NCBI GenBank assembly: GCA_035578155.1
Contig: JAPWDM010000001.1
Location: 161,793,498 to 161,857,497 of the forward strand
Source of the DNA: Brachynemurus nebulosus
Taxonomy: Eukaryota > Arthropoda > Insecta > Neuroptera > Myrmeleontidae
DNA length: 64,000 bases
Reading direction: 5' to 3'
Under the pieces are notes generated by a model. That model did no database searches and was not told the DNA's origin. It saw nothing but the letters and a program-made list of their open reading frames with translations. Of the stretch, positions 44,707 to 56,494 are shown in pieces. Numbering within the stretch: the stretch's first letter is position 1; each line of letters opens with the position of its first letter. The translations under genes and the position numbers were made by a program.

Positions 44707-45563
44707 CAATAGAACTTCTGATTACGGACACCTGTCTACACCGGACCCTTCCTACAGCCGGACAAATTTTCTATGGCGGTGGCATGCTACACTAAAACTA
44801 ATCCATTCAGCACTCTCTTAAGCGAACCTTCTGTTAACCGCACGCGGACACAATATTTTTTGATGAAAACTATATTATTTACTACATTATTGCCTCCATT
44901 AACCGCACGCGGTTAGGTATAATTGTTCACGTTTTAACTTGTTAACAATGATTCTAAGAGCCAAGACACACATACAGAAAAGTGGCTTCTCTGTGGCCGG
45001 TTATGTACGCATGCAGTTTTCTTATGGAAACACAAATTTCAAGACACACGGACCACAACTTGTCGTCGTAGTCAGACACTGTCGCAATGTGTCGTCTACT
45101 GTCGTTGACTGTCGCTGTTAGTGGCTAAAACTTGCGACTAGTGGACGACTTATAAGCGATAGATACATAAGTATCAGTACTACACTGTATATAACAGACA
45201 ATATTGGTGGGGTTGATGTTGTCCAACAGTGATTATACGTCATTCGGCCATTAAAAGGTGGCTCGTAAGTGGTCGTCTAAAATACACGAACGACAGTACA
45301 ACCACACGACAACGACAAAAAGTGGTCGTCGCGTGGTACGTGTGTCTTGGCTCTAATGCGACAATGCATTTGCAAACGTTATATTTTTCTCCAGAAGATT
45401 AATTTGAATTAAAAAAATTAAAAAATTTTGAATTAAAAAATTAGTTATGAATACTATATTATTTAATGCTATTATTTACTCTGTCCCTGTTAAGCGAACA
45501 CCTCTGTTAGCCGGACGAAAATTGTTTCTTGACATTGCTGTTCGGTTAACAGAGGTTGTACTG
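44707..45563. mobile_element. Tigger-like MITE, copy 2, with nested PIF-like MITE
   Basis: TA at 44705-44706 and 45564-45565. The right end on the minus strand is CAGTACAACCTCTGTTAACC. The left end CAATAGAACTTCTGATTACG is slightly decayed. The body matches copy 1 (25511-29767) block by block ('GGTGGCATGCTACACTAAAA', 'GTTAACAATGATTC', 'TGTTAGCCGGACGAA'). It lacks the 3.8 kb insertion of copy 1 and instead carries the 396-bp insertion 44958-45353. Confidence 0.88.
44958..45353. mobile_element. PIF/Harbinger-like MITE, TAA duplication, nested
   Basis: The ends GAGCCAAGACACACATAC and (minus strand) GAGCCAAGACACACGTAC are inverted repeats. TAA stands at 44955-44957 and 45354-45356, and the sibling Tigger copy reads straight through this point (ATTCC-AATGTGACGATG). 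The interior is rich in GTCGTC/ACTGTCG words. The open frame at 44939-45121 straddles the left junction and is spurious. Confidence 0.88.
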
Positions 45564-45565
45564 TA

Positions 45566-48065
45566 TATGAATATTGTTTGATTAGCTGAATATCCGGCTG
45601 AGAACTAACACCAGTTTGAGTAAGAAGAATACCATTTTCGTTTACTCAACGGTATTTGTTTGCAATTCGTTTTTCAAAAATTAATAAAAGAAAACAATTA
45701 TTTTAATAGTGAAATATATTCCTTAATGCACTCGTTTATACCCAGTCTACTCTATAATATAAGTATGTATAATATAGCAAATCTGAGTTGTCAATAAGGG
45801 CAATAAAATTTTACAAGTCAGTTTTACACTGGAACAAAATATTTAGTGAATATAGTTAAACTTCGTTTTTAAAGTTCCTACGTGAGTACATGTAAGTAAG
45901 ATAAAAAAGTATGTACAAAATCATAATTTTGTACTTTCCCATATTTTTTTTCATAAAACTGAATGCGTAAACTCGAACACGAAACTTATATCCAGTATAG
46001 GTGAAATAATTGTAATAGGCACATAATTTATATAAGTAATAAACCTAATAATAAAATTGAGTTGTTGGTATGAATGGCTGTTGGATGTTTTTTTTTCTTT
46101 ATATTGTAGTTTTCGATATGATAATGTGATCGATTAGCAAAAATAAAATGGGGTATGTGTTGTCAGGCATTACATTGTTCTTAACTGCTCCAAAATTACA
46201 GTCACTACGGTAACTGTTTGCTACGATTTTGTATTTTGATTTTTCAGTTTATATTAAAATATATTTCGATTTAAATGTGCTATTTATTCTGTCATAATTC
46301 TACTTACCTTTAAGCTACATTTTTTAATTCAAATGTAAATATTTAACCAAATACAGAAAAAAATGAATATTTAATTCCAATAAATCAATTTTTGTTACTG
46401 TTTTGTGTTTATTTTCAAATTTATGGTTAAATTTTAATTTAAAAATTTTAATTTATGCCACATAAGTGTCAAATGTATTGTACAAATTGTATGTATGTGT
46501 ACAAATTTATTTTATTAATTATTTCTTATTATTCTCCAAAAATTTGTTTTAAAAACTTTAAACATCAGTTTTTGAATGTATTTCATTTCTGCACGATTTT
46601 TTTTTTTTTTTTGTAAGTAAATCCTACTTTGGAAATTAGGTCAGCTAGACAAAGATGAATTTATCTGATTTGCCATATTCGTTGTCCTTTTTTACTGACA
46701 GCCAATCATAATTTTTAAAATTTTATGGCCAGTCAACTTTCTTCTCGAAGTTGGTGGATTATATATTGTATAATGTTAATTCTTAAACAATTATAGGTGC
46801 AGAGACAAGACGATTTGATTCAATAATTTAAATAATAATAACTTAGTACAAAATAATTATCAAGTTTCTAGCAAAAAGTGTGCATGCCTCATATATGCCA
46901 CATAGCATGCCTCATATTTGATTTTCCTCATTTTACTTACAATTTTATAACTTCTGGCTAACGAAAGTAACTACATGAATATTGTTACCTATCTAAAGTG
47001 CGTGTTACTTAGTAATTATTGAGTGACGGTAACTTAAGCCTACATACAACAATTACCAATACATAATAATAATAAGAATGTAAGTGGCGGTACAATTTAG
47101 AAATTAACTAAAACTACTATAATGTCATCAATAAATGAAGCGAGTCTAGAGGTACAATCTTAAGTTATTTATAGTTGTTCTCTTATAAAAGCGATAAAAA
47201 ATAAAAAAGACAAAAAACTATTGTACATAGGGTAAGCTATATTACGAATTACAATACCCGAACGTACCAATCACATGCAAATATCCATGTTCGGTCTGTC
47301 CTCCCAATTAGAGTTAGTTATATAGGAAAACGGCGGGAATTGGTAGTTGAATTTGTATGTTAGAGCCAAAACAGCGACTTTACATATTTTCCACATTTGA
47401 GAAAGGAACAAAAATAATGAAACTTGGACATGTATGAGATTAAGTTCAATAGAGAATAACGAACTGGATTGTTAGGCAATATTTTATTCTTTTATCTGCC
47501 TTTTAAGGTGGTAATATAATGTTTCATTTCAGTTCCAGATTGTTGCGTGAAGGGCAAGAATGGGACATACGTTTTAGAAGAACCCGTCACTTGCCTCTCA
47601 TCTATCAACGAGATTGAATTTAAATTAGTTGTTTTTTAATAATTTGTTTTTTAGTTATTTATACATATTTATTAAAGAAATATATTTTTAGGGAGAATGG
47701 CTGGAAATATTACAATGTAACGTCTTGTTCTGTTAGATATCCCATCTTGCCCCACTTTTCCGTACGTGCAATTTAGCTTCATTTGTCGCTAATCATACTT
47801 GTATTAATAGCAAGGATTTTATCGATATTGTAAATCTTCATTAAAAATTTTCACTCTACAGAAGTCATGAAAGAAGGTGGAATTTGGTTTTACTTACTAT
47901 ACTATTTATGGTTACCATTGTGTGGTTATCAAACTTGTCTAAAATTGAGAGTCTAAAATGTACTAAAAAGTCACAGAACTCCTTTTTTGCGGAGTTTTAT
48001 AATATTTAAATTGTGTACGTAAGGTATAAAAATCATCATATATGGCACATTGCTGAAGTTTGAAG
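45566..48065. other. Mostly unannotated DNA
   Basis: No coding domain. 47530-47570 and 47740-47763 contain GGGCAAGAATGGGAC and (minus strand) GTGGGGCAAGATGGGATATC, similar to mariner-like ends, but the pairing is not clean. A plain poly-T occurs at 46598-46611. Confidence 0.35.
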
Positions 48066-48077
48066 AATAATATTATT

Positions 48078-48240
48078 AATATTAATCGATTTGAGCGTTA
48101 CTTTATGGTATTCCATATTTGTAAATAATAAACAAATATTTTACTTCGTAAAATATCACTTTTATTTTTGAAACAATGTTGTCACAGTTTCAAAAATAAA
48201 AGTAGTATTTTGCGAAGTAAAATATTTGTTTATTATTTAC
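48078..48240 (-). mobile_element. Hairpin-plus-tail element, copy C (inverted)
   Basis: On the minus strand it starts GTAAATAATAAACAAATATT with the same stem (GAAACTGTGACAACATTG in the loop region) and ends with ATGGAATACCATAAAGTAAC, then GCTCAAATCGATTAAT. AATAATATTATT at 48066-48077 and 48241-48252 is a perfect 12-bp direct duplication (itself palindromic). The right duplication overlaps the 8-bp duplication of the neighbouring hAT MITE. Confidence 0.85.
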
Positions 48241-48258
48241 AATAATATTATTTTTTAA

Positions 48259-48640
48259 TAGTAATGAGCAAAATTAGTATTTACAATAATATTATTTTTT
48301 AATAGTAATTACCAAGAGTCAAATGAGCAAGACCAAGACAAAAGCAAGAAAAAAGCAAGACTCTTGCAAAACTATTTAAATATAATTAATAACTGTTGAA
48401 AGTATAATTAATACCGTAAAAAGAGAAAATTCTTATTTTAGAAGGAAAAAATTCGTTAATAAAAAAATGCAAGAAAGTGCAAGATTTTTTAGCAATACCA
48501 AGAACAAGATCAAGACCAAGACTGCATTTTGCAAGACCAAGACCAAGACCAAGACTCAAACTGCTCTAGCAAGACCAAGACCAAGATTCTGAATGCAAGA
48601 GCAAGACCAAGACCAAGACTGCCAAATTTGCTCATCACTA
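48259..48640. mobile_element. hAT MITE with (CAAGAC) repeats
   Basis: TTTTTTAA stands at 48251-48258 and 48641-48648, a perfect 8-bp duplication. The left end TAGTAATGAGCAAA and (minus strand) TAGTGATGAGCAAATTTGG are inverted repeats. The interior carries many GCAAGACCAAGACCAAGAC units between 48320 and 48640. A 32-bp direct repeat (48234-48265 and 48278-48309, offset 44) spans the left junction. Noncoding. Confidence 0.85.
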
Positions 48641-48648
48641 TTTTTTAA

Positions 48649-49837
48649 GAAGATCCGCCACTGAAATAAGGGAACGTATACAAGGGTAATCTTAAATAAG
48701 CACACATATTTATTATAAATAATTTACATACATTACATTTAACTTGACTTTCAGTGAATATTTAATTCTTTCAATACAATTGCATCGACTAAACTGAGTA
48801 GCTGGTTTGGCTGTTGGTTATATTATATTTATTAACCAGATTAGCTAGCCGTTATAATATATACAATCATAGCGTTTTTAAAACTGGTCAATACGAAGCA
48901 CAAGCAATGTGTGTACCTACCCAAAGTACAAGGTGTACAATTTCAACATATACTTAATGGGCACGACATGCGACCAACATTATACTGTTAGCACGCAACG
49001 TTGAAATTATGACTGTTGGTACCCATGCTTGTTGAAATAAAAAAATAAAAAAAATTGTATAAAAATTGTTATTTTTTTATTGTTATTAATCATAACAAAT
49101 AAGGGAACGTTTTTATAAGCCATTTATTGTATATATAGAGTAATTATTTATGACAAACTGAAATATTGATAAAACTTAATGTGGCTCTTAATTTTCATAA
49201 ACACCCTATTTTTAAAACGATTTGATATAAATAGTCAATTCATAGCTTTACCACAAGTGACTGGTACTAAATGTGTAGTGATTCGTGAAATCTTGTAAGA
49301 ATTAAGAATGGTTTTTACCAGTCTTAAAAAAAAAAGAATATTAAACTGATTAATTGGAAATGATTAATTGATTATTAGGTATAATTTTAAACACAAATCC
49401 CAATGTAATTATGAAAAAATCTAGAAGACTTCTGTTTAATTTTTTCGTTAAATATATTCAGACATGAATTGGTGCCTTCTTCAGTGCGTGGTAATAAACT
49501 ATATTTTTGCAATTCCGGGACTAAAAGACATGATTTAGTCCCTCATATTAATAGGGATCTTGCTCCCGCTTTTAAACCAATCAGCAAGCACAATTTACAG
49601 AAATATAACTTAAATAGCGTTGCTAGGTAATTGAAAATAATAAACAAACTCAAACTTGTAGATCGAGACAAACATTTATATTGTATTGTACAATTCAATT
49701 GATTTATCCAAAGTATACTTGATGGAATATTATTACATACAAATTGAACGACATTTAAGTAATCTTTTTAAATTTTTATAATTTTAAATTATCCGGAACT
49801 GCAAAAAATAGTATATACGTATATGTATAGACAGTAG
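48649..49837. other. No feature seen
   Basis: A+T-rich, with no recognisable coding or terminal repeats. Confidence 0.4.
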
Positions 49838-49950
49838 AGAACTAAAGTGCTTTTTTTTCATCCCTCGTGTGATTTGTTGCCCTCGGGCCTTTACAGGCCC
49901 TCTGGCAACAAATTTCACACTCGGGATTAAAACTCACACTTTAGTCCCTT
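49838..49950. repeat. GC-tipped hairpin (about 113 bp)
   Basis: ACTAAAGTG at the left pairs with CACTTTAGT at the right. GTGTGATTTGTTGCC pairs with GGCAACAAATTTCACAC, and the tip CTCGGGCCTTTACAGGCCCTC contains a further GGGCCT/AGGCCC stem. Same plan as 6966-7102 and 15342-15412. It abuts the hAT at 49960. Confidence 0.8.
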
Positions 49951-49959
49951 GGTGTATAA

Positions 49960-51083
49960 CACGGGTGGGCAAACTTAATACTGTTATGATCGACATTAAT
50001 TTTTCTTACTTATGCGCGATCGACTCCAAAAAATGGGTTAAATTAAAAACAAATAAAGTATCTTCCATGTCAAACGCCCACTAGGGAAATTTAATCGTTA
50101 CCATAATTCCAAATTTTTATTGTAATAATAATTTAATACGGGATGTAATGTGCAATAATTAATAAATTTCTGGGATAAAACTTTCAATTTTTTTTTTTGC
50201 TTGTGATATTTTGGAATTAGCCATGTCTAGTCTACAATAGATACGTGTTTAATTTTAAATTCATGTATAATTATAATTATTCCAACTGCAGGTGGAGAAA
50301 AATCAAAATCTTAAACGAGGAAACGACAATCTGCAAAACTGTGGGTAAGATCAAAATCGAATTTAAAAGTAAAAACTTGACATGAACAAAAAAATGAACA
50401 AAAATCAGTAAAAAAGTGAAATAAATAAAAGAAAGAAGAAGAAGCAGTTTAAAAGCTTGGAAACTTCTATTTTTCTATCCCTTCTAGTTTCCATCTTTTT
50501 AGTTCCTTTTTTCCGCAGTCGAGTTTTCCATTTTTTTTTTTAAATTTACTTTTTTATTTTCGTCTTTTCGAAAGTCTGGAAAACGGGAACAGTTGAAAAA
50601 TAAAAATACAAAAAGTCAAAAAGGAAGAAAAAATTTTTAATTTTTTATACTTTTTGACTTTTTCCGTTTTCCAAACGGGTTCTTCTTCTTTCTTTTGTTT
50701 ATTTCACTTTTTTGCTGACGTTTATTCATTTTTTGGGTCATGTTATGGTCTCATCGATACTTATATTTAGTTTTTGTCCATTTTGATTTTTTGTTTGTAT
50801 TTTTCGCTCTTGAAAATGATTATCTAAATAAATGAAGCATGTCGAATTGTCGAGCCGCCACTTCTAAATTAGATTTTAATCTTACCCATAGTTTTGCAGG
50901 TTGTCGTTCCCTCGTTTAAGATTTTGATTTAAATTCATATTTCATCGTCTGTTAAATTTTAAATACACGTTCTAAATCAAAATATTTTAAATTAACCTAG
51001 TAAATTACTTAAAATGTCTGCGATCGACTGTCGACTGTTCGCGATCGACCGGTCGATCGCGATCGACCGTTTGCCCACCCCTG
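49960..51083. mobile_element. hAT element (GGGTGGGCAAAC), containing a foldback
   Basis: GTGTATAA at 49952-49959 and 51084-51091 is a perfect 8-bp duplication. The left end CACGGGTGGGCAAAC and (minus strand) CAGGGGTGGGCAAACGGTC are inverted repeats. Both subterminal parts carry CGATCGAC words. No transposase remains; the centre is occupied by an inverted repeat (50299-50932). The open frame at 49869-50084 spans the left junction and is spurious. Confidence 0.9.
50299..50932. mobile_element. Foldback inside the hAT element
   Basis: The left arm from 50299 (AAATCAAAATCTTAAACGAG, then GCAAAACTGTGGGTAAGAT, then GTGAAATAAATAAAAGAAAG) is matched in inverse order by 50680-50932 (for example ATCTTACCCATAGTTTTGC and CTCGTTTAAGATTTTGATTT). 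The middle is purine/pyrimidine-biased (AAAAAGTCAAAAAGGAAG and its complement). Whether it is a separate insertion or the hAT's own interior is undecided. Confidence 0.7.
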
Positions 51084-51095
51084 GTGTATAACATA

Positions 51096-51673
51096 CTACC
51101 GTCCAAAAGCTTAGAAGCACTATGAAAATTCAGTAAAACTATCAGTGGAGAGACACTTATCGCATTTATTTGGTTTAAAATATGAATTTTATTTGAACAT
51201 GGTAATCATACTTATTATATACTAATATTGCTATACAAAAAACAAATTTATGGCTTAAATATTAGATTCTGGCTTCATCAAAGTAACCACCTTTTTTCTT
51301 GATGACTTGTTCACAAATTCTGGGCATCTGTTTAGAAGTTTATCAAAATATTCTTTCTCTAATTTTTCCATTCATCTCTTAGGAATGTCCAGAGCTGTGC
51401 TGCACTAGATGGAGAACGATTTTTCACCAGCTACGCAGCTACTTTAAGAGAATAGTTGTCTGTTGTGTCATTAAAGATACGGTAATAAAACACGTGCATT
51501 GATCAAAAACAATACGAGGGACTACCGACAAAAGATGTAAAAGCGTTTATAATTTTTAGTTGTTATTGTGGTACGAATTTATTTTAATAACAAACTAATT
51601 TATTAACATGTCTGGAAAAGAAATTTTGTAATCCGTAAAAATATGTTTGCTTCTAAAATTTTAAACGGTAGTG
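51096..51673 (-). mobile_element. Tc1-like element remnant
   Basis: TA at 51094-51095 and 51674-51675. The left end CTACCGTCCAAAAGCTTAGA and (minus strand) CACTACCGTTTAAAATTTTA, then GAAGC, are imperfect inverted repeats of the Tc1 type ('CCGTTCAAAAGTTT'). Contains the C-terminal end of a transposase on the minus strand. About 580 bp against 1.3-1.7 kb for full Tc1 elements. Confidence 0.7.
51262..51440 (-). pseudogene. Tc1-type transposase C-terminus, frameshifted
   Basis: Minus-strand translation gives SPSSAAQLWTFLRDEWK, then after a one-base shift KLEKEYFDKLLN, and after another shift QMPRICEQVIKKKGGYFDE ending ARI and TAA at 51262-51264. The layout 'LW-x-DEW-x-L-SMPRR-x-VI-x-KGG' is the usual end of Tc1/mariner transposases, just past the last catalytic acidic residue. 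Upstream, a TAG precedes LVKNRSPSS. The DDE core and DNA-binding domain are lost. Not in any long open frame because of the two shifts. Confidence 0.75.
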
Positions 51674-51675
51674 TA

Positions 51676-53514
51676 CATATATATCATTCGTCAAATGGTG
51701 CACTTCGTTAAAGAAAATAGTCAAAAAATAGCGTATAAGCCGCCACTGGTGAGAGAAGGAGACATTCAAATTTTACAAGTTATTATGTACTCTACTCTTA
51801 ATAAAAAAATTAATACTGTCTCCTTTCCATTAATTGCACTGGTCAAAAAAAAAAAAAGAAAAAAATTAGTAAAATTACTCTTCAACAAAATTCCAATAAT
51901 TTTCAACATATGTATTAATTGTAAATTTTTGTTAAATAAAAGGCTGCCATTAAGTTGTAATTAATTATATGGCTAACTTGATTTTTTTGAAATAGCGAGT
52001 TATGCCCAATGACGAAAGAATATAATATATTATATATTATAAAAGGACCTGTAACAACATTGTTTTATTGAATTAAAAGTTATGCAATTATTAGACAGTG
52101 GCGGCAACAAAATTAAATGTTTATATCTACATGCATATATCATATTTTACATATATAAATGTAATGTAATTTATCTATACCAATCAAGTTTCAAGCCTTT
52201 GTGTACACATTAAATACCGTAAAATAAGAAAATTTTGGATTCTAGGATTTCAAAATAAATTCTGTCAGTTCAGGATTAAATCTCATAATGTAGAAGTTGA
52301 ATTTTTCGCTCAAAAATTCACTAATAGTCACACAAAAAAATTCGGGCATTTTTCTTTTAATTCGGGAACTATTAGGTATCTAAAATTACAAAAAATGTTA
52401 CTGCTTAACGTATATCCCCATATTAATTATGGATTTAGTACATGTGTAAATAATTTTTTAAAAAGTCGCCATTGATTTTAAATAATAACCAAAATCGACA
52501 GATTTACACATATTTTACAAAAATTTTTAATATTATGACTGAAGCTATATGAAAATACGCTCAATTCTTTAAAAAGCGAGTTTAGAAAATTTATTATGAT
52601 GAGGAATATTGGAAATTTTTGACATTAAACTAAATTAAAAGCAAAATTATATGTCTATTAATAAATGTCAAAAAGAAACTTACGGTGAAATGTTATTCTT
52701 TCGAGTTTTTTCTGACGGAATTTTTACATCCATAAACGGAACAAGTTGCCATAATAATTTCTTTTAAAAATTTGAAAAATGTATTTTTTTACAAGACAAT
52801 TTTTTTTTACTTGCAATTAATAATATGGCGGTTTTCAGCTTCAATTTTATTTTTAAAACCTAAGGCATCTTAGACAAAGAAATATTTACTGCCAATATAT
52901 ATGTTATCTATAATGCTTGTCTTTTTTTATGGGGTGCGTAGTATATATTTCTGTAAAATATAAATTACAGGTCCTTTCATTTTTTATGTCTATGGTTACG
53001 CCACTTTAAAAATAAACGGTAAATACGTAGTACATACTAATTATTGTAAGATATAATTCTGTATCTACATATTCCTAAATAAATGCACATTTGCACAAGT
53101 GTCGCATAATAATATTAAATCACGTACATTCGTTTAAATTAAATTTAAATAATTAGCGATTATTTTAAACTTGACAATATGTAGTTGTTACAATACAAAT
53201 ACAGTTAATTTCAAAATTATCGGAGCGTGTAAAATATGTGCGTTTTTGCCGTTTGCGATTTTATAATACAATACAAAATAGAGGGAAATTGTATAAACAG
53301 TGATAATGTAACTTTAATGAGGTTAAAATGGTGCCTAACTTCCTTCTTTTGACTCGTAAAAAAAAAGAAATTTCAAAGAGGTAATTAATAATGCTTTTGT
53401 TATGTGAGAGAACTAGTAGTAGGGAAAAGAAAGGTAAGCAGACGAATTGTTTAAAAATGTTATCGATTTTTTAAATTTAATATTAAAAAAGTAGAAGGCT
53501 CAAAAATATCATAT
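51676..53514. other. Unannotated flanks of a possible TIR element
   Basis: Apart from the weak pair listed at 52042-52978, nothing recognised. The open frame at 51671-51964 has no domain and a poly-Lys stretch from an A run. Confidence 0.35.
52042..52978. mobile_element. Possible TIR element (AAAGGACCTGTAA)
   Basis: AAAGGACCTGTAA at 52042 is matched in inverted orientation by TTACAGGTCCTTT ending at 52978. Only about 13 bp are shared and no target duplication is apparent, so this is weak. Confidence 0.35.
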
Positions 53515-53516
53515 TA

Positions 53517-53998
53517 GAGTAGAACTTCGATTAACCGTGACCGTCGGAGCCGGGACTGGGATGGTTAATCGAATTAGATGGATAAGAGGAACTTTATAAA
53601 TTTTTTATATTACTACGAGCTTTGGGATGAAAATATGTATTTAGTGATTATTATATTAGTAATAATGGTAAAGTTGTTATTTATTCTATTATCCTTGTTA
53701 AAATATATGAAACAAATGACCGCCTCGATTAGAATTCCAAAAAAATTTATAAAGTTTGTAATTATGAAGAAAGAATATTTTAAATTGTACATCTACGATT
53801 AATTTATCTGTCTATGATGGGCAATACAGATCAACAAGATTCATTCATTCAACTTTTGGAATTTCCCATCTAAGTGGTTGTTTATTTCTATGGAATTACG
53901 TAGGCGTTTGGAAATTAGATTTGTATACCTAATGCCAAAGACTGATGGATATCAGAAACTGACGGATAATCGAGTGACCGTTAAACAAAGTTCTACTG
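53517..53998. mobile_element. Tigger/pogo-like MITE (TA), 482 bp
   Basis: TA at 53515-53516 and 53999-54000. The left end AGTAGAACTTCGATTAACCG and (minus strand) CAGTAGAACTTTGTTTAACG, then GTCACTCGATTATCCG, are imperfect inverted repeats of Tigger type. Noncoding. The open frames at 53578-53802 and 53878-54096 lie within it. Confidence 0.75.
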
Positions 53999-54212
53999 TA
54001 TTAACAAATTTTAACATAAGTAAAAGCAAGAAATATTTTATCTCGAAAATTGTGACAAATTCTAGCTACTTACTACGAAACCACGCATGTGTTTAATACG
54101 CACCTACCGAAAAATGGCTTTTAACGTAGTTGCTCTGAGATAGTCAGGTACAAAAATATATCTCAGCAAAAAAATTTTCTTTTATCAAAAATTAAATAAT
54201 GTATGTATTAAT

Positions 54213-54838
54213 TATTCTTCAGTGGGAATGAAAAAATTATGAGTCCATGGTTAAATGCAGGTTCAAGTGAAATAGACAACATAATAAACAGATATCCTCG
54301 CTGCAGGTGGCCAGGAATTTTGAGTTCTATAGGGAGCTAATTGTATCTTTATTGAAAATGAAAATATTACCTATAGGTAAATATTACTAAATGATTACAA
54401 AATAAAGAGAAATAATTAAATGGTATACTTCTACATAATATTTATAATTTTCATCTGATATACATATTTAAAAATATATTTAAATGTAGTTACTGTAGCT
54501 AAGTTTCTTCTTCATTTTTTTCAAATTTGGATCGAAAATTATGGTAAAATTACGTGTCTGTACAATACTTATTGTAATAATTATATAGCACCAGTTTCTT
54601 AGTAATGATAAACAATTTTTCTGTCAAACACAAAAAACCCTCTTTGACTCTGACATACATGAAGATACAATTAGCTCCGTATAGAACTCAAATCAAATTA
54701 TATGTATATGTATTTGGAAAAAAAAAAATATGTAACAAAGGCCACATGCAGTGAGGTAATGTTGTTATTATGTTGTGTGATCACATTTAAACCTGCATTA
54801 AAAGATGGATCCATAATTTTTCTCTTACCCTTCTTCAG
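54213..54838. mobile_element. Foldback element, about 150-175 bp arms
   Basis: The left arm (54213-54365) and right arm (54662-54838) are imperfect reverse complements: AAAAATTATG-GTCCAT, TTAAATGCAGGTT, ACAACATAATAA, GCTGCAGGTGGCC, and GAGTTCTATAGGGAGCTAAT with TTGTATCTT. About 300 bp of unrelated spacer. No target duplication determined. The open frame at 54702-54893 is in the right arm. Confidence 0.75.
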
Positions 54839-54974
54839 TTATTATATTTGTATACCACTAGTTTTTTTGAATGTCCGTGCGTTTATGTTGTAGCAATTTA
54901 AAAGAATTGCTGAAAAAGCGTTGTAAAAACGTTGTAAAATGTTGCTTTTAAATTATATTTTAAAAAACGGCGTG

Positions 54975-55360
54975 GTCAATAATTTTTATTTCTTATTAAA
55001 TATTGTTTGTAACTTTAGTAGTCTTCATAATCTTTGTTAAACATGCTATAACATGTTAAATGTGTTATTCCGAAGAAAAAAATTAACAAATCGAGAAAAA
55101 ATTGATGAAATTCGACGAAAACAAATAACAAGGCCAAGAGCATGTTATTTGTTAAATTGAAATCGAGAACTGGTTTAAAACTATAAAATAACTGTCATAA
55201 CTGTCAAATATGTAATAATTAACACAGTTGCAAATAGGTCGTTCATGATTTTTATCTATTTCGAAGAATAACATAAATAATATTTAACAAGTTTAACAAA
55301 TTTAACAAAGATTATGAAGATTACTTTTGTAAATAACATTAAATTTTTATCAAATTCCTT
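54975..55360. repeat. Foldback, about 105-bp arms
   Basis: The left arm around 54975-55080 ('GTAGTCTTCATAATCTTTGT', 'AACATGTTAAAT', 'GTTATTCCGAAGAA') faces the right arm around 55250-55360 ('TTCGAAGAATAACAT', 'TTAACAAAGATTATGAAGAT'). Several AACAAGTTTAACAAATTT repeats lie in the right arm. Confidence 0.65.
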
Positions 55361-56491
55361 TGACACGTTTTCATTTTATTAAAAAAAAAAAAATAGAGTT
55401 TTCCCATAAGAGCCCGTATTAAAATTACAAAACTTTGAAATCGTTTTTCTCAAAACTGGGGTGGTCAATATTTTTTTCGGTAAGAGCTCGTATTATTGAT
55501 ATTGGGTTAAATAAATATCTAAAGAAGTTTCGTTAAAATCCGTTGAAAAAATCGTTTTATCGACCAACTACCTTAAGAAACATTATTCAAATTGTCTTTA
55601 TCAGTGAAATGATGGTGTAATACATAATGGTTATATCAATTTTGGAGGACTATAGTTTATTCAATCAAATCATCATCTAATTTATAAAAGTACCTGCAAA
55701 CTAGCCCAAACACGTTTAATGAATCATTTAAAAAAGTCTAAAAATATTACTTTTGTTGACCAACAAATAAGACACTATAATAATATGATACTTGCTAAAT
55801 AAAGAGAAAAATTTAAATGAATGTCCTAAACATAACATTAAAAACAATTTTCATAAATAATTTCGTTCTTTGTCACGATTTGCTGGTTAAAACAAAACAT
55901 AATTCATTAAACTTTACGTGCAGATAAGAACTGAAGTTTGTATAAAACAAAGAAGTGGCTACCAACCTGCACAAATAATGTGGCTGGACATTAATACATA
56001 ATGCATGCATGTAAATTTTCAATAATGGACAACAAGTAAACTAGTCATGCTATACTATTTAGAATTTTTTTTATGTATGTAAAATGTATGTAAGTTATAT
56101 GCATGAAAAATATGTAAAAATATTTTAAATTAAATAGGCAAGTATTATATTATTTTTTACTAAATACAGTTAAATGTATACCTGCAACTATTATTATTAT
56201 TTAGATAGCTACAGGTGCTAATAACCACAAGCAACTGATGCATCAAATTTTAAATGAAATATAATAATGGTAATTACGATTTCGTAACGGTAATAAAATG
56301 AAAAATGCAATTTACCAACTAAAATTAGCCAAGTCCAGACAAAAATAGTGAGGCATAAGGTAAATGACACCTTTTCTGAGATTGATAATTATTTATCGTA
56401 AGCCGATAGATCAGTTTCTACTTGAAATAGTAATGCATTTCTTATTTAGCTTAAGCTTCTCTCGTGCTTCATGGTTTTCTTCAACATACTC
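55361..56491. other. Mostly unannotated DNA
   Basis: 55390-55570 ('CTCAAAACTGGGGTGGTCAA', 'GTTTCGTTAAAATCCGTTGA') resembles generic insect interspersed-repeat wording, but termini are not visible. The rest is A+T-rich with no signal. Confidence 0.35.
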
Positions 56492-56494
56492 TTA

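Noticed and set aside
44939..45121. 60-residue open frame
   Set aside because: It straddles the junction between a Tigger MITE and a nested MITE, so it cannot be an old gene.
48320..48640. CRISPR-like or minisatellite array of CAAGAC units
   Set aside because: Units are short, irregular and without spacers; they form the interior of a hAT MITE with a perfect 8-bp duplication.
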